From Sodalinema lacuna_A (GTDB lineage Bacteria > Cyanobacteriota > Cyanobacteriia > Cyanobacteriales > Geitlerinemataceae): a DNA stretch of 64,000 nucleotides. The position numbers and the translations under genes are program-made. The stretch is from the NCBI GenBank assembly GCA_900149785.2, contig FSSI02000023.1, positions 1-64,000 of the forward strand. The letters are read 5' to 3'. Shown here one piece after another: positions 51,974-60,971 of this stretch; position 1 is the stretch's first letter; each line of letters begins with the position of its first letter. The notes under the pieces are model-generated. The model saw only the letters and a program-made list of their open reading frames with translations, did not search any database and was not told the origin of the DNA.

Positions 51974-52645
51974 ATGACCTCCTATGTAACCTCGGCCGCG
52001 AAGGCTGAAATTAATGAATTACGTCGTCTTCGAGGACTGTTACCCCCGGAACTGCAAAGTTGGGTGACGGTCGAGAAAACGACGGAAATTGACCCTCCCT
52101 TGCTTCGTTGTGAGGAGTTGAGCCGGGATGAGGTCGAAATTGCGATCGATTTGGTGAAGTGGGAAAATTTGGCCCTCGACCAGCGCAATTTGCTGTTTTG
52201 GCATGAGGTCGCTCGCATCCAAAATGATACGATTCCCCGTGAAGGCTGGGAAATGGCAGCGTTAGCGATTGGCTTGGGCGGTGCTGTGGGCGAACTCTGG
52301 GTTCAAGATGGTGTTCTCCTCCTGTTGGCCTTAGGACTCTGTGGTGTGTCGGGGTATCGTCTCTATCAGAAGAATAACAGCGAGAAGGCTCTACAAGAGT
52401 TGTTGGAGGCCGATGAGAAGGCGATCGCCCTCGCGAGTCGTTTTGGTTATACGCTCCCCAATGCCTATAAGAGTTTGGGCAGTGCTTTAAAAACCTTGAT
52501 TGAGCAAACGCCTAAGAAACGGCTTCGTAAACAGTATGAAACTCGCCTAGAGGCTCTCCGACGCAGTGCCTCTAAGGCTAAATCTCAATCGAAAGCGAAA
52601 CGCAGCAGCCGTGATGTGACCCAAACCAGTCCCTATCAGCTTTAG
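51974..52645 (+). CDS. DUF3318 protein
   Basis: 223 residues. The conserved region EINELRRLRGLLPPELQSWV, FWHEVARIQNDTIPREGWEM is followed by one membrane hairpin or two short helices (AALAIGLGGAVGE, GVLLLLALGLCGVSGY) and a helical, basic C-terminus. DUF3318 is a cyanobacterial family of unknown function. The FWHEVARIQ block is reminiscent of a peptidase-type HExxR, but the remaining zinc ligands are not visible. Confidence 0.78.
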   Translation: MTSYVTSAAKAEINELRRLRGLLPPELQSWVTVEKTTEIDPPLLRCEELSRDEVEIAIDLVKWENLALDQRNLLFWHEVARIQNDTIPREGWEMAALAIGLGGAVGELWVQDGVLLLLALGLCGVSGYRLYQKNNSEKALQELLEADEKAIALASRFGYTLPNAYKSLGSALKTLIEQTPKKRLRKQYETRLEALRRSASKAKSQSKAKRSSRDVTQTSPYQL

Positions 52646-52789
52646 AATGATTGGGGGTTGGCTGACCCCTTCCCCTCAGGTTGATGGAGAGGAAGGGCAA
52701 GAACAGTTCTACGGTTTGGGAAACCTTGACAGTCCGAGATCCTGTCGAGGATCAGCTAGACGCTGACTGACGTTCTAGAAATGGCGTAT

Positions 52790-53422
52790 CTAGGAGGCTT
52801 TGGACATTTCGTTAGCGCGAACGGCTCCGTTGTCTCCAGATTTACGGGGTTGAATCACACCATAGCCTCCGTGGTTCCGTTCATAGATGACGTTGATTTC
52901 TCCACTGTCGCAGTTGCGGAACACATAGAAATCGTGGTCAACCAGTTGTAGTTGTTCCAAGGCTTCATCGGCCGTCATCGGCGGCATGGCAAAATATTTA
53001 GTGCGCACCACTTCAGCAGGAAGTTCCACGGCGCGATCGCCGATGAGATCTTCCGTCACGCCATCGGAGTTGGACACCACGTCCGCCAACACCTCGGTGG
53101 TTTTGCCTTGAGTGTGCAACTTGCGATTGCGTTTTTCTTTGTACTTGCGCAACTGGCGAGCAATCTTGTCAGCGACTAAATCAATGCTGGCATACATCGA
53201 CTCGCTTCCTTCTTGAGCGCGAATGACGGTTCCATTGGCGTAGATTGTCACCTCGGCAGACTGATTGGCGGCAATGCGAGGATTACGAGCGACGGACAAA
53301 TGAACATCAACTTCAGTGGTCAACGTTTCAAAATGACTCACCGCTTTCTCGATCTTTTCATCGACATATTCGCGAATCGCGTCGGTGATTTCGAAATTCT
53401 TGCCTTGGATAACTAATTTCAT
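52790..53422 (-). CDS. hpf: Long-form ribosome hibernation promoting factor (LrtA)
   Basis: 210 residues from the ATG at 53422 (MKLVIQGKNFEITDAIREYV). A further in-frame ATG at 53539 would add 39 residues, but the family starts here. Residues 1-100 are the HPF/YfiA domain, and the C-terminal domain (VRTKYFAMPPMTADEALEQLQL, FYVFRNCDSGEINVIYERN, GGYGVIQPR) is the long-form dimerisation domain. It binds the decoding site and pairs 70S ribosomes into 100S dimers in the dark or in stationary phase. The cyanobacterial gene is known as light-repressed lrtA. Confidence 0.93.
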   Translation of the reverse strand: MKLVIQGKNFEITDAIREYVDEKIEKAVSHFETLTTEVDVHLSVARNPRIAANQSAEVTIYANGTVIRAQEGSESMYASIDLVADKIARQLRKYKEKRNRKLHTQGKTTEVLADVVSNSDGVTEDLIGDRAVELPAEVVRTKYFAMPPMTADEALEQLQLVDHDFYVFRNCDSGEINVIYERNHGGYGVIQPRKSGDNGAVRANEMSKAS

Positions 53423-53729
53423 GTCGTAAAGTTCCCGCTCGATAACCGATTTTCTAAAAAGCAAGGGGCGATCGCCCTCCGTGACCTGATATCCAAGTGG
53501 TTCCTGAAAGTCCAGCGGGGCGGGGATTGCCGCCTTCATGAGTCAGTACTCTGCTTGGAGGGTTATCTGGAGAGGGTGAACCTATCCCGTTACTTTCCTT
53601 ACCCTTATTGTATTGTGAATCGTCAGGAGGCTGAACGTCCCTTTAAAATCCTTTGCAATCCTTGACAATTCGTGATTGGATTTGCCGATTTTAGCCACGA
53701 TTCTTGCTGAAAACCCCTTGCTTTTTTTG

Positions 53730-54485
53730 ATGATGTTTAGTACCACTTCACGGCAACGAGTTCACATTCTCTGGTTCCAAGGCTTGATCCCTTATTCAAT
53801 TGCATGGGAACTTCAGCGGTCGTTATTTGAAGCCCGCCGCGATTGTCCTCAACTTGAGGATGTTTTATTGTTGTTGGAGCATCCCCCTGTCTATACCCTA
53901 GGACGAGGAGCCGATGCGAAGTTCTTACAGTTTAACCCTGAATGCTCAGACCGGGAAGTCCATCGCATTGAACGGGGGGGAGAAGTGACGTACCATTGTC
54001 CGGGGCAACTGGTGGGCTACCCCATCCTTAACCTGAAGCGACATCAACCGGATTTGCATGAGTACTTACGCCAGCTCGAAGCCAGTCTCATTCTGGCTTT
54101 GGCTAAGTTTAAGCTGCCAGGGGAACGGGTGGCCGGCCTGACCGGCGTTTGGCTGGAGGGCCAGAAAGTGGCGGCCATCGGCATTCAGGTAAGTCGTTGG
54201 ATCACCTGTCATGGCTTCGCTCTCAATGTTTGCCCCGATTTACGAGGATTTCGCGATATCGTCCCCTGTGGCATCAGCGATCGCCCTGTGGGCAGTCTAC
54301 AGCAGTGGTTACCAGATCTCACTGTCCCGGACGTGGTTCCCGCTATCATTGAGGCCTTTAGCGAAATTTTTAGCCTTGATGCTCAACTCTACTCAATAGA
54401 CGGAGAGATTCCCGAGGATCTCTGGCAGCGTCTTGTAACGGGCAAACCCAACTCAGACGAGTTAAGGAAGACTCAAGCCTGCTAA
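53730..54485 (+). CDS. lipB: Octanoyltransferase LipB
   Basis: 251 residues from the ATG at 53730 (an upstream TTG at 53676 is unlikely). LipB signatures: LLLLEHPPVYTLGR, RGGEVTYHCPGQLVGYPILN and VWLEGQKVAAIGIQVSRWIT with the catalytic lysine, followed by HGFALNVCPDL and IVPCGI with the catalytic cysteine. It transfers octanoate from acyl-ACP to lipoyl-dependent enzymes. LipA is not adjacent. Confidence 0.94.
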   Translation: MMFSTTSRQRVHILWFQGLIPYSIAWELQRSLFEARRDCPQLEDVLLLLEHPPVYTLGRGADAKFLQFNPECSDREVHRIERGGEVTYHCPGQLVGYPILNLKRHQPDLHEYLRQLEASLILALAKFKLPGERVAGLTGVWLEGQKVAAIGIQVSRWITCHGFALNVCPDLRGFRDIVPCGISDRPVGSLQQWLPDLTVPDVVPAIIEAFSEIFSLDAQLYSIDGEIPEDLWQRLVTGKPNSDELRKTQAC

Positions 54486-54819
54486 CTAGATTCTGACCCC
54501 TGTGGCAAGGCTATCACAGCATGGGTTACAACAATTGCAAAGTTTAGGCGATCGTTTTACAAGGCACTCAAAACTCAGACTAGGATCACAGTAGAGCGAT
54601 CGCAGATTCCCTCACTCTAGCCAGTCGCCATTGAATGGCCGAGGAGGGATCAAGGATTTGAACTGATTGGAACATCTCATTGCCCTGGCGATCGTTGCCC
54701 CAACATCATAACGGCCAAGATCATAGCCAAGATCATGCCCAAGATCATGCCCAAAATCGAGCACCATCGAGCGATCGCTTAGATAGTCACGCTACTGCTT
54801 GATGTTCTTTCCCTAAACT
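54486..54819. other. 334-bp gene-free interval with a 12-bp tandem repeat
   Basis: No credible gene. It contains about three and a half units of CCAAGATCATGC and variants (54713-54760) and a run of GCGATCGC-type sites. The interval is the upstream region of the hybrid kinase gene, so a promoter must lie here, but no clear -35/-10 pair stands out. Confidence 0.6.
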
Positions 54820-57072
54820 ATGGACAGTTTCCATCCCCGTCTACCTCAGCAAAGACTCCCACTCGCAACCTTTGACAGCTTGCGAGTTTGGGTTGAACAA
54901 ACCGCCCGAGATGATGACGAGGAGGCCATCGTCTTAACCGAACGTGCGGTACGGGTTCATTCTCTCCCCCATGTCGGTCAATTTACCCTTGGTGTATCGC
55001 CCCAGTTTTGTGCCATTGTCTGGGCCAATCCTCAAGATGAAACCCTATTAAGCGTTGGGTTTAGCTTGGAGCGTGATCAGCTGCAAACGTTCCTCGAAGA
55101 CTGTCCTCTGAAAACGCCCCAACGCAATCGAGCGTTGAAACGACTGCAAGGGTATCAACCGCAACCGGACTATCACAGTCAAGTAACCCTCAACTTAGCC
55201 CAATTTATCAGCGATCGCAGTCCCTCAAGACCGGCCATGCCTTCCCCTCAAACCGCCAAACCCGCCACAACCTGTCAACCCGTTGAAGATGCCCTGCAAC
55301 ACCATCGACAGCAAGAGCAACTCCTCAACCAAGTGACAACCCAAACCTGTCAGAGTGTTGCCCTGGCCGTGTTAATCTCCAATACCGTCGATCGCGTCCG
55401 TCGTTTTTTAGAACTCGATCGCCTCTGTATCTATCAATTTGACAACTACAATCAGGACGATCACACCGGCACTCCCCCCGGCCGCCGCCGGGATTGCATG
55501 ACCTACGAAGCCCTACGCCATGAGGGATTGGCCTCAGTTCTCTCCCGTCAAGATAGCCAACATTGGCAGTTTCTCAATCAGTTCCGCGATCGCTATGAAC
55601 GGGGAGATACTCTCATTTTGAAGTCTGAAGCGTTCGACTCCCAACTCCCCGAGACGAGTCAACAGTATCTCCAAAAATTGGGCATCCAAAGCCACCTGAG
55701 TGTTCCCATTCGAGTGCAGGGCCATCTCTGGGGAATCTTGCTGGCCCATCAATGCGATCGCCCCCGTCTTTGGCAATCCCGAGAACAGGAATTTCTCGAA
55801 CATATCGCCGATCATCTCAGTGTCGCCATCTATCAAGCTCAACTCTACGCCGAAGTTCAGCAACAAAAAGAAACCCTCGAACAGCGGGTTGAACAACGCA
55901 CCCAAGACTTACGGGATGCTCTCGTCACGGCCCAGGTGGCGAACCAAACGCGCAGCGACTTTCTGGCCACCGTCAGCCATGAACTGCGAACCCCTCTGAC
56001 CTGCATTATCGGCATGTCCTCAACCCTATTGCGTTGGTCTTTTGGCAATTTAACCCCTAAACAGCGGGACTATATCCAAAGTATCTATAACAGTGGCGAG
56101 CATTTACTCGAACTCATCAACGACTTACTGGATTTATCCCAAAACGAATCGGGTAAAACTGTCTTGAGTTTTTCCGAATTTTCCCTCACTCAATTGGCTC
56201 AAGAAATGTTTTGCATGATGGTGGATCGAGCCACCGTCAATGGGGTGCATTTAGCACTTGATCTTCAGTTACGGGAACATCAAGACCGTCTCTGTGCCGA
56301 TCGCGATCGCCTCCGGCAGATTCTCTTTAACCTACTGAGTAATGCCATCAAATTCACCGCCACCGGCGGCCAGGCGTTATTACGAATTTACTGGCAAGAC
56401 GATCGCACAGTCGTATTTGAAGTGGCCGATACGGGAATTGGGATTCCTGAGGATCAGCGATCGCTGCTCTTTCAAATGTTCCGTCAACTCGAGTCCACCT
56501 ACACCCGTCAATATGGCGGAACCGGCCTGGGCCTAGCCCTCACCAAACAACTCGTTGAACTGCATGGCGGACTGATTAAAGTTGACTCCGAAGTGGGGGT
56601 TGGCTCTAAATTTACCGTACGCCTTCCCTGTCATCGCTCGACAGGGGGCGAGGTTCAGCCGACACCGCCTCCCCCAATTCCCCTTCCTCCCCGTAAGGGC
56701 CATGTGGTTCTCGTGGCGGATCGAGAAGACGAAGCCGTCCTGATTTGCGACCTCCTCACAGCGGCGGGCTATCATACCGTTTGGATGTTGGACGGATCAA
56801 CGGCTCTAGAACAGATTAAGATGTTGAAACCCGTGGCGGTGATGATCGATCGCCAACTTCCGGGGATGGATGGCCGTGAACTGATTCGGCTGTTACGTCA
56901 ACTTCCCAACACCGAATCCCTGAAAATTCTCTTAATGAGTGATCCGCTCACCTCGGAGGAGTTAGCCGCCTGTCAAGAGCAGGGAGCCGATATCTGTTTA
57001 ATCCATCCGATTGAACCCGAGCAGCTTCTCAATAGCATTATGACACTGTTCGCCAGCCAGCCAGCGATCTGA
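54820..57072 (+). CDS. Hybrid histidine kinase with GAF and receiver domains
   Basis: 750 residues. An N-terminal region (about 1-125) resembles the sensory front of cyanobacterial kinases. A GAF domain (about 175-350, phytochrome-like DRVRRFLELDRLCIYQF and LSVPIRVQGHLWGILLAHQC) follows, without an obvious bilin-binding Cys, then a coiled coil, HisKA (SHELRTPLTCIIG, H387), HATPase (NLLSNAIKFTATGG, GGTGLGLALTKQLVELHGG) and a C-terminal receiver domain with D677 (IDRQLPGMDG). No membrane helix. A signal sensed by GAF is relayed internally; the output partner is not adjacent. Confidence 0.9.
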   Translation: MDSFHPRLPQQRLPLATFDSLRVWVEQTARDDDEEAIVLTERAVRVHSLPHVGQFTLGVSPQFCAIVWANPQDETLLSVGFSLERDQLQTFLEDCPLKTPQRNRALKRLQGYQPQPDYHSQVTLNLAQFISDRSPSRPAMPSPQTAKPATTCQPVEDALQHHRQQEQLLNQVTTQTCQSVALAVLISNTVDRVRRFLELDRLCIYQFDNYNQDDHTGTPPGRRRDCMTYEALRHEGLASVLSRQDSQHWQFLNQFRDRYERGDTLILKSEAFDSQLPETSQQYLQKLGIQSHLSVPIRVQGHLWGILLAHQCDRPRLWQSREQEFLEHIADHLSVAIYQAQLYAEVQQQKETLEQRVEQRTQDLRDALVTAQVANQTRSDFLATVSHELRTPLTCIIGMSSTLLRWSFGNLTPKQRDYIQSIYNSGEHLLELINDLLDLSQNESGKTVLSFSEFSLTQLAQEMFCMMVDRATVNGVHLALDLQLREHQDRLCADRDRLRQILFNLLSNAIKFTATGGQALLRIYWQDDRTVVFEVADTGIGIPEDQRSLLFQMFRQLESTYTRQYGGTGLGLALTKQLVELHGGLIKVDSEVGVGSKFTVRLPCHRSTGGEVQPTPPPPIPLPPRKGHVVLVADREDEAVLICDLLTAAGYHTVWMLDGSTALEQIKMLKPVAVMIDRQLPGMDGRELIRLLRQLPNTESLKILLMSDPLTSEELAACQEQGADICLIHPIEPEQLLNSIMTLFASQPAI

Positions 57073-57075
57073 GTT

Positions 57076-57555
57076 ATGTCCATTGTGTTAACCCAGCGAC
57101 AGCATCCCGCTGCGAGTGCGGCCATCTCAGCCGATGACTCCGCCATCTTACAGTTGAGTTTAACGGCTCAAGACCGTCAACGTAGCCGTCATCGCTTTAC
57201 CTGTGATTCCGGGGAGGTGGTGTTTCTGCGGTTGCCCCGTGGTACGGTTCTCCAAGATGGCGATCGCCTCCTCGATGAGACGCAACAGCACCAGGTGCAG
57301 ATTCGCGCCAAACCCGAACCCGTCCTCACCGTGACCGCCTCTGAACCGCTGCATCTGTTGCGGGCGGCCTATCATCTGGGGAATCGTCATGTTCCCCTAG
57401 AGGTGACAGCGGAGTATTTGCGGTTATCTCCTGATCCGGTTTTAGCCGATTTGTTGCAGCATCTCGGCCTGACGGTGAGGTTACAAACCCTCCCCTTCCA
57501 GCCAGAAACAGGAGCTTATGGTCATCCGGGATCTCCTGAGCCTCACCACCATTAA
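57076..57555 (+). CDS. ureE: Urease accessory protein UreE, orphan
   Basis: 159 residues, starting 3 bp after the kinase stop. The N-terminal peptide-binding domain (SRHRFTCDSGEVVFLRLPRG, LQDGDRL) and the C-terminal metal-binding domain (LLRAAYHLGNRHVPLEV, LSPDPVLADLLQHLGL) match UreE, and the tail has an HHH run. UreE delivers nickel to urease. No other urease gene is in the window, so it is separated from its usual cluster. The near-zero gap to the kinase suggests co-transcription. Confidence 0.9.
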   Translation: MSIVLTQRQHPAASAAISADDSAILQLSLTAQDRQRSRHRFTCDSGEVVFLRLPRGTVLQDGDRLLDETQQHQVQIRAKPEPVLTVTASEPLHLLRAAYHLGNRHVPLEVTAEYLRLSPDPVLADLLQHLGLTVRLQTLPFQPETGAYGHPGSPEPHHH

Positions 57556-57637
57556 CCGGCGATAGTGAGAAATCCTAGCGAGCTGTTGCCCAGACCCCTA
57601 AAATAAAGGGAACCACCAGCCTGAGCAACAATCGACC

Positions 57638-59155
57638 ATGGCACGAGATTTACGGGGATTTATTCAGCAACTCGAACAACGAGGCCAATTACGACGCATC
57701 AGCAGCCTCGTCGACTCCGATTTAGAAATTGCCGAGATTTCTAATCGCCTTTTACAAGCAGGTGGCCCCGCCTTGCTGTTTGAGAACGTTAAAGGGGCGA
57801 AATTCCCCGTGGCCATCAACCTGTTGGGGACTGAACAGCGGGTGTGTTGGGCCATGAATATGGAAAAACCCCAAGAGTTGGAAGAATTGGGGCAAAAGTT
57901 GGGGATGCTGCAACAGCCGAAACCCCCGAAGAAAATTTCTCAGGCGGTGGATTTTGGTAAATTGCTGTTTGATGTGGTGAAAGCCAAGCCGGGGCGTAAC
58001 TTCTTTCCTCCCTGTCAGGAGGTGGTGATTGAGGGGGACGAGTTAGATCTCGATAGTATCCCCATGATTCGTCCTTATCCGGGGGATGCGGGCCGGATTA
58101 TTACTCTCGGCTTAGTGATTACCAAGGATTGCGAGACGGGAACGCCCAATGTGGGAGTCTATCGCTTGCAACGTCAGTCCCACAATACGATGACGGTGCA
58201 TTGGTTGTCGGTGCGGGGTGGCGCTCGTCATTTACGGAAGGCGGCGGAACAGGGTAAGAAGTTGGAGGTGGCGATCGCCCTAGGGGTCGATCCCTTGATT
58301 ATTCTGGCGGCGGCGACTCCGATTCCGGTGGATTTATCGGAATGGCTCTTTGCGGGGCTATATGGGGGGTCTGGGGTCTCTCTAGCGAAATGTAAAACCG
58401 TGGATTTGGAAGTTCCAGCCCAGTCCGAGATTGTCTTAGAGGGGACGATTACGCCGGGTGAACAACTCCCCGATGGCCCCTTTGGCGACCATATGGGCTA
58501 TTACGGCGGCGTGGAAGATTCGCCCCTGGTGCGGTTCCACTGTATGACGCACCGCAAAGATCCGATTTATCTAACCACCTTTAGCGGTCGTCCGCCCAAG
58601 GAAGAAGCGATGATGGCGATCGCCCTCAACCGCATTTACACCCCCATTTTGCGGCAACAAGTCTCGGAAATTAAGGACTTTTTCCTACCGATGGAGGCCT
58701 TGAGTTACAAGGCGGCGATTATCTCCATTGATAAAGCCTATCCAGGGCAGGCACGACGGGCGGCGTTAGCGTTTTGGAGTGCTTTACCTCAGTTCACCTA
58801 TACCAAGTTTGTGATTGTGGTGGACAAGGAGATTAACATTCGCGATCCTCGCCAGGTGGTGTGGGCGATTACCTCGAAAGTTGATCCGGTTCGGGATGTG
58901 TTTATTCTGCCGAATACCCCCTTTGATAGTCTGGATTTCGCCAGTGAGAAGATTGGTTTAGGTGGACGGATGGGCATTGATGCGACGACGAAAGTGCCGC
59001 CGGAAACGGATCACGATTGGGGGGAACCGCTGGAGTCGGATGAAGATACGGCGGCCATGGTCGATCGCCGTTGGGCAGAATATGGTCTAGCGGACATCAA
59101 TTTGACCGATGTTGACCCCAATTGTTTTGGCTATGAAATGCCCCCCCAACCGTAA
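57638..59155 (+). CDS. UbiD-family (de)carboxylase
   Basis: 505 residues. The start MARDLRGFIQQLEQRGQLRRI and the blocks PYPGDAGRIITLGLVITKD, GVYRLQRQSHNTMTVHWL, LPDGPFGDHMGYYGG and GRPPKEEAMMAIALNRIYTP match UbiD, the prenylated-flavin-dependent decarboxylase group. Cyanobacterial members (slr0936 type) are thought to act on 4-hydroxybenzoate derivatives in plastoquinone synthesis, although direct proof is limited. UbiX, which makes its cofactor, is not in the window. Confidence 0.92.
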   Translation: MARDLRGFIQQLEQRGQLRRISSLVDSDLEIAEISNRLLQAGGPALLFENVKGAKFPVAINLLGTEQRVCWAMNMEKPQELEELGQKLGMLQQPKPPKKISQAVDFGKLLFDVVKAKPGRNFFPPCQEVVIEGDELDLDSIPMIRPYPGDAGRIITLGLVITKDCETGTPNVGVYRLQRQSHNTMTVHWLSVRGGARHLRKAAEQGKKLEVAIALGVDPLIILAAATPIPVDLSEWLFAGLYGGSGVSLAKCKTVDLEVPAQSEIVLEGTITPGEQLPDGPFGDHMGYYGGVEDSPLVRFHCMTHRKDPIYLTTFSGRPPKEEAMMAIALNRIYTPILRQQVSEIKDFFLPMEALSYKAAIISIDKAYPGQARRAALAFWSALPQFTYTKFVIVVDKEINIRDPRQVVWAITSKVDPVRDVFILPNTPFDSLDFASEKIGLGGRMGIDATTKVPPETDHDWGEPLESDEDTAAMVDRRWAEYGLADINLTDVDPNCFGYEMPPQP

Positions 59156-59164
59156 ACCTTTGAC

Positions 59165-59192
59165 TGTAGGGGCGAACAATTTGCGCCCCGAC
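59165..59192. repeat. Palindromic repeat of the GTAGGGGCG family
   Basis: TGTAGGGGCGAAC and an imperfect complement (TTTGCGCCCCGAC) lie 10 bp after the UbiD stop. It is similar to the perfect palindrome at 26259-26288, and both are next to CATTGGGTAT. Confidence 0.7.
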
Positions 59193-59310
59193 CATTGGGT
59201 ATTTCATGCAATCAACTCATTAGAAATCGGGGGATTATGTAGATACAGCATCCAGAAAGGCGTTCCCATGTTCTACATCGAAATAAGGTCAAAATAAGGA
59301 GAATAGAGTG

Positions 59311-59535
59311 ATGTTACTGCAAAAGATAATTCAAGAATTACAACATATACCAGAAGATAAGCTAACCGAAATTTACGATTTAATTCAAGATTTTCGGATA
59401 AATTTAAATCAAGAAAAAAGCGTAACCATGACGGTTGAAGAGGAAGAACCACGCCGCCCTGGTTTACTGGTTGGGGAACTTTCGGAATCATTTTTTGAAC
59501 CTTTGCCGGAAGACGAATTACAGCGATGGGAATAA
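59311..59535 (+). CDS. Antitoxin of a PIN toxin pair
   Basis: 74 residues from the ATG at 59311 (a GTG at 59308 is alternative), preceded by AAGGAGAATAGAG. The first half is helical (LLQKIIQELQHIPEDKLTEI). The second half is acidic with a proline-rich turn (EEEEPRRPGLLVGELSESF), as in antitoxins that block PIN-domain toxins. Its end overlaps the toxin start by 10 bp. Confidence 0.75.
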   Translation: MLLQKIIQELQHIPEDKLTEIYDLIQDFRINLNQEKSVTMTVEEEEPRRPGLLVGELSESFFEPLPEDELQRWE

Positions 59536-59936
59536 AATATCTCCTCGACACCCATATTCTCCTTTGGTGGATTTTTGATGACCCGAAACTTAAGCCAGAA
59601 TGCCGAACCATTATTCGTAACCCTGGCCATCAGATTTTCGTCAGCAGCGCTTCTGCATGGGAAATTGCCACCAAATACCGTATCGGAAAACTCCCAGAAG
59701 CGAAGCCTTTAGTTCAAAACTATCCCAGAATTTTAGCACGTGCAAAATTCATAGAACTCACCATCACGGCTGCTCACGCCTTGAGGGCCGGAAGTCTACC
59801 TATTTCCCATCGCGATCCCTTTGATCGAATGCTCATGGCTCAAGCCGAACTCGAAAGCTTGCCAATTCTTACGGAGGATAGTGCCTTTCATACGGGTTTA
59901 ATTCAAGTTATTCCCAAACCTAGACCAAAAATCTGA
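59526..59936 (+). CDS. PIN-domain toxin (VapC-like ribonuclease)
   Basis: 136 residues. The fold has the acidic metal sites: LLDTHILLWW, SSASAWEIATKYRIGKL, SHRDPFDRMLMAQA and LTEDSAFHTG. PIN toxins cleave tRNA or mRNA. The 10-bp overlap with the antitoxin indicates coupled translation. In contrast to the pair at 28692 this one looks intact. Confidence 0.9.
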   Translation: MGIKYLLDTHILLWWIFDDPKLKPECRTIIRNPGHQIFVSSASAWEIATKYRIGKLPEAKPLVQNYPRILARAKFIELTITAAHALRAGSLPISHRDPFDRMLMAQAELESLPILTEDSAFHTGLIQVIPKPRPKI

Positions 59937-59998
59937 TGGAGGCGTTAAGTGACAATATTGTTTTGGCTATGAAATGCCACCCCAATCGTAAACCGTTG

Positions 59999-60031
59999 AG
60001 AAACCGAGTGTCTCCAAGACACCCGGTTTCT
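59999..60031. repeat. Hairpin repeat, copy E, in the reverse orientation
   Basis: AGAAACCGAGTGTCT and AGACACCCGGTTTCT with three bases between. Same family as the four copies near the DUF2887 gene, about 52 kb away. Confidence 0.85.
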
Positions 60032-60039
60032 GAATTCGC

Positions 60040-60807
60040 CTAACAGCCCCCAGGACAGGGATTAAAACAACGGACAGCATCCCCCGACCTCTCAAATTGC
60101 AACGATTCCTCCTCCACATTCGCCCACCAGACTTCGCGAACCTCAGGATAATACTCAGAATCCTCATAACCACGACTGGTAACGATCGCCATCATCCCAG
60201 GAAAACCCTCCCCCTCCAATCGTTCACAAGTCGGCGTCCAAGACTCTCCCGCTGCTAAAGGAGGATAAACCGCCTCAGCATCCACGATCGCGAACACCGG
60301 ATAAGTCCCCCCACCTGGAATCGGTACATCCTCTAAGTGTTTTTGCAAGAGGAGGACCCCTTCGATCTGATCATCCTCACTTTGAGCAAACTGCAAGGCA
60401 TAGCCACAGATCTGACCGCTGGCATCCTCCAAACAGCGGCCAAAGGACTGCCACTCGGGCATCGCCCCCCCCTCCACCCCCTCTCGTTGTTGTTCAGTCC
60501 AACCAAGCCACCACTCCAAATAGCGTACAATCGCCCCAGCCATCGCCTCACGCCTCGTATCACCCTGTTGGGCAAATCCTTCGGCGGCATCCTTGAGATC
60601 GGCGATCGCCCCCTGCCAGTCTTGGATTTCGGTTCGTTCCAGGGCGCGATCGAACTGGGTTTGCGGATTAGCCGCTTGCGGTGAACTCTGGACTAACTCC
60701 CCCGAAGATGCCTCGATTTCCTGGTCTTCAGGAGTTGGACTACAAGCGGCCACTGCAACCGTCATCGCCAACAACGTCATGGTTGCGAAACCGTTTAAAC
60801 CTCTCAT
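60040..60807 (-). CDS. Lipoprotein of unknown function
   Basis: 255 residues from the ATG at 60807 (MRGLNGFATMTLLAMTVAVA), followed by the lipobox ending in Cys. The mature protein has TPR-like helices (FDRALERTEIQDWQGAIADL, GDTRREAMAGAIVRYLEWWL) and ends in a Cys-Pro motif (CFNPCPGGC). Two pairs of Cys in the C-terminal half may form disulfides. The domain has no name that I recognise. Membrane-anchored on the outer face. Confidence 0.65.
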   Translation of the reverse strand: MRGLNGFATMTLLAMTVAVAACSPTPEDQEIEASSGELVQSSPQAANPQTQFDRALERTEIQDWQGAIADLKDAAEGFAQQGDTRREAMAGAIVRYLEWWLGWTEQQREGVEGGAMPEWQSFGRCLEDASGQICGYALQFAQSEDDQIEGVLLLQKHLEDVPIPGGGTYPVFAIVDAEAVYPPLAAGESWTPTCERLEGEGFPGMMAIVTSRGYEDSEYYPEVREVWWANVEEESLQFERSGDAVRCFNPCPGGC

Positions 60808-60971
60808 CTTAAACCTCTCCTCAACGCCTCGCTTCCTGACATCACAATAACTGGTACCTGTTTGCAACAATTCGGGGTGAAAGAAAGGGCGTACCACTTG
60901 CGGTTCGCCCCTACATCTTTCCCCTCTTGGGAGGGGTGCCCGGAGGGCGGGGTGGGTTATCCGGTGTTCCC

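Noticed and set aside
54609..54767. Minus-strand frame of about 52 codons with GHDLG repeats
   Set aside because: It exists only because the 12-bp repeat is a multiple of three. There is no ribosome-binding site and the rest looks random.
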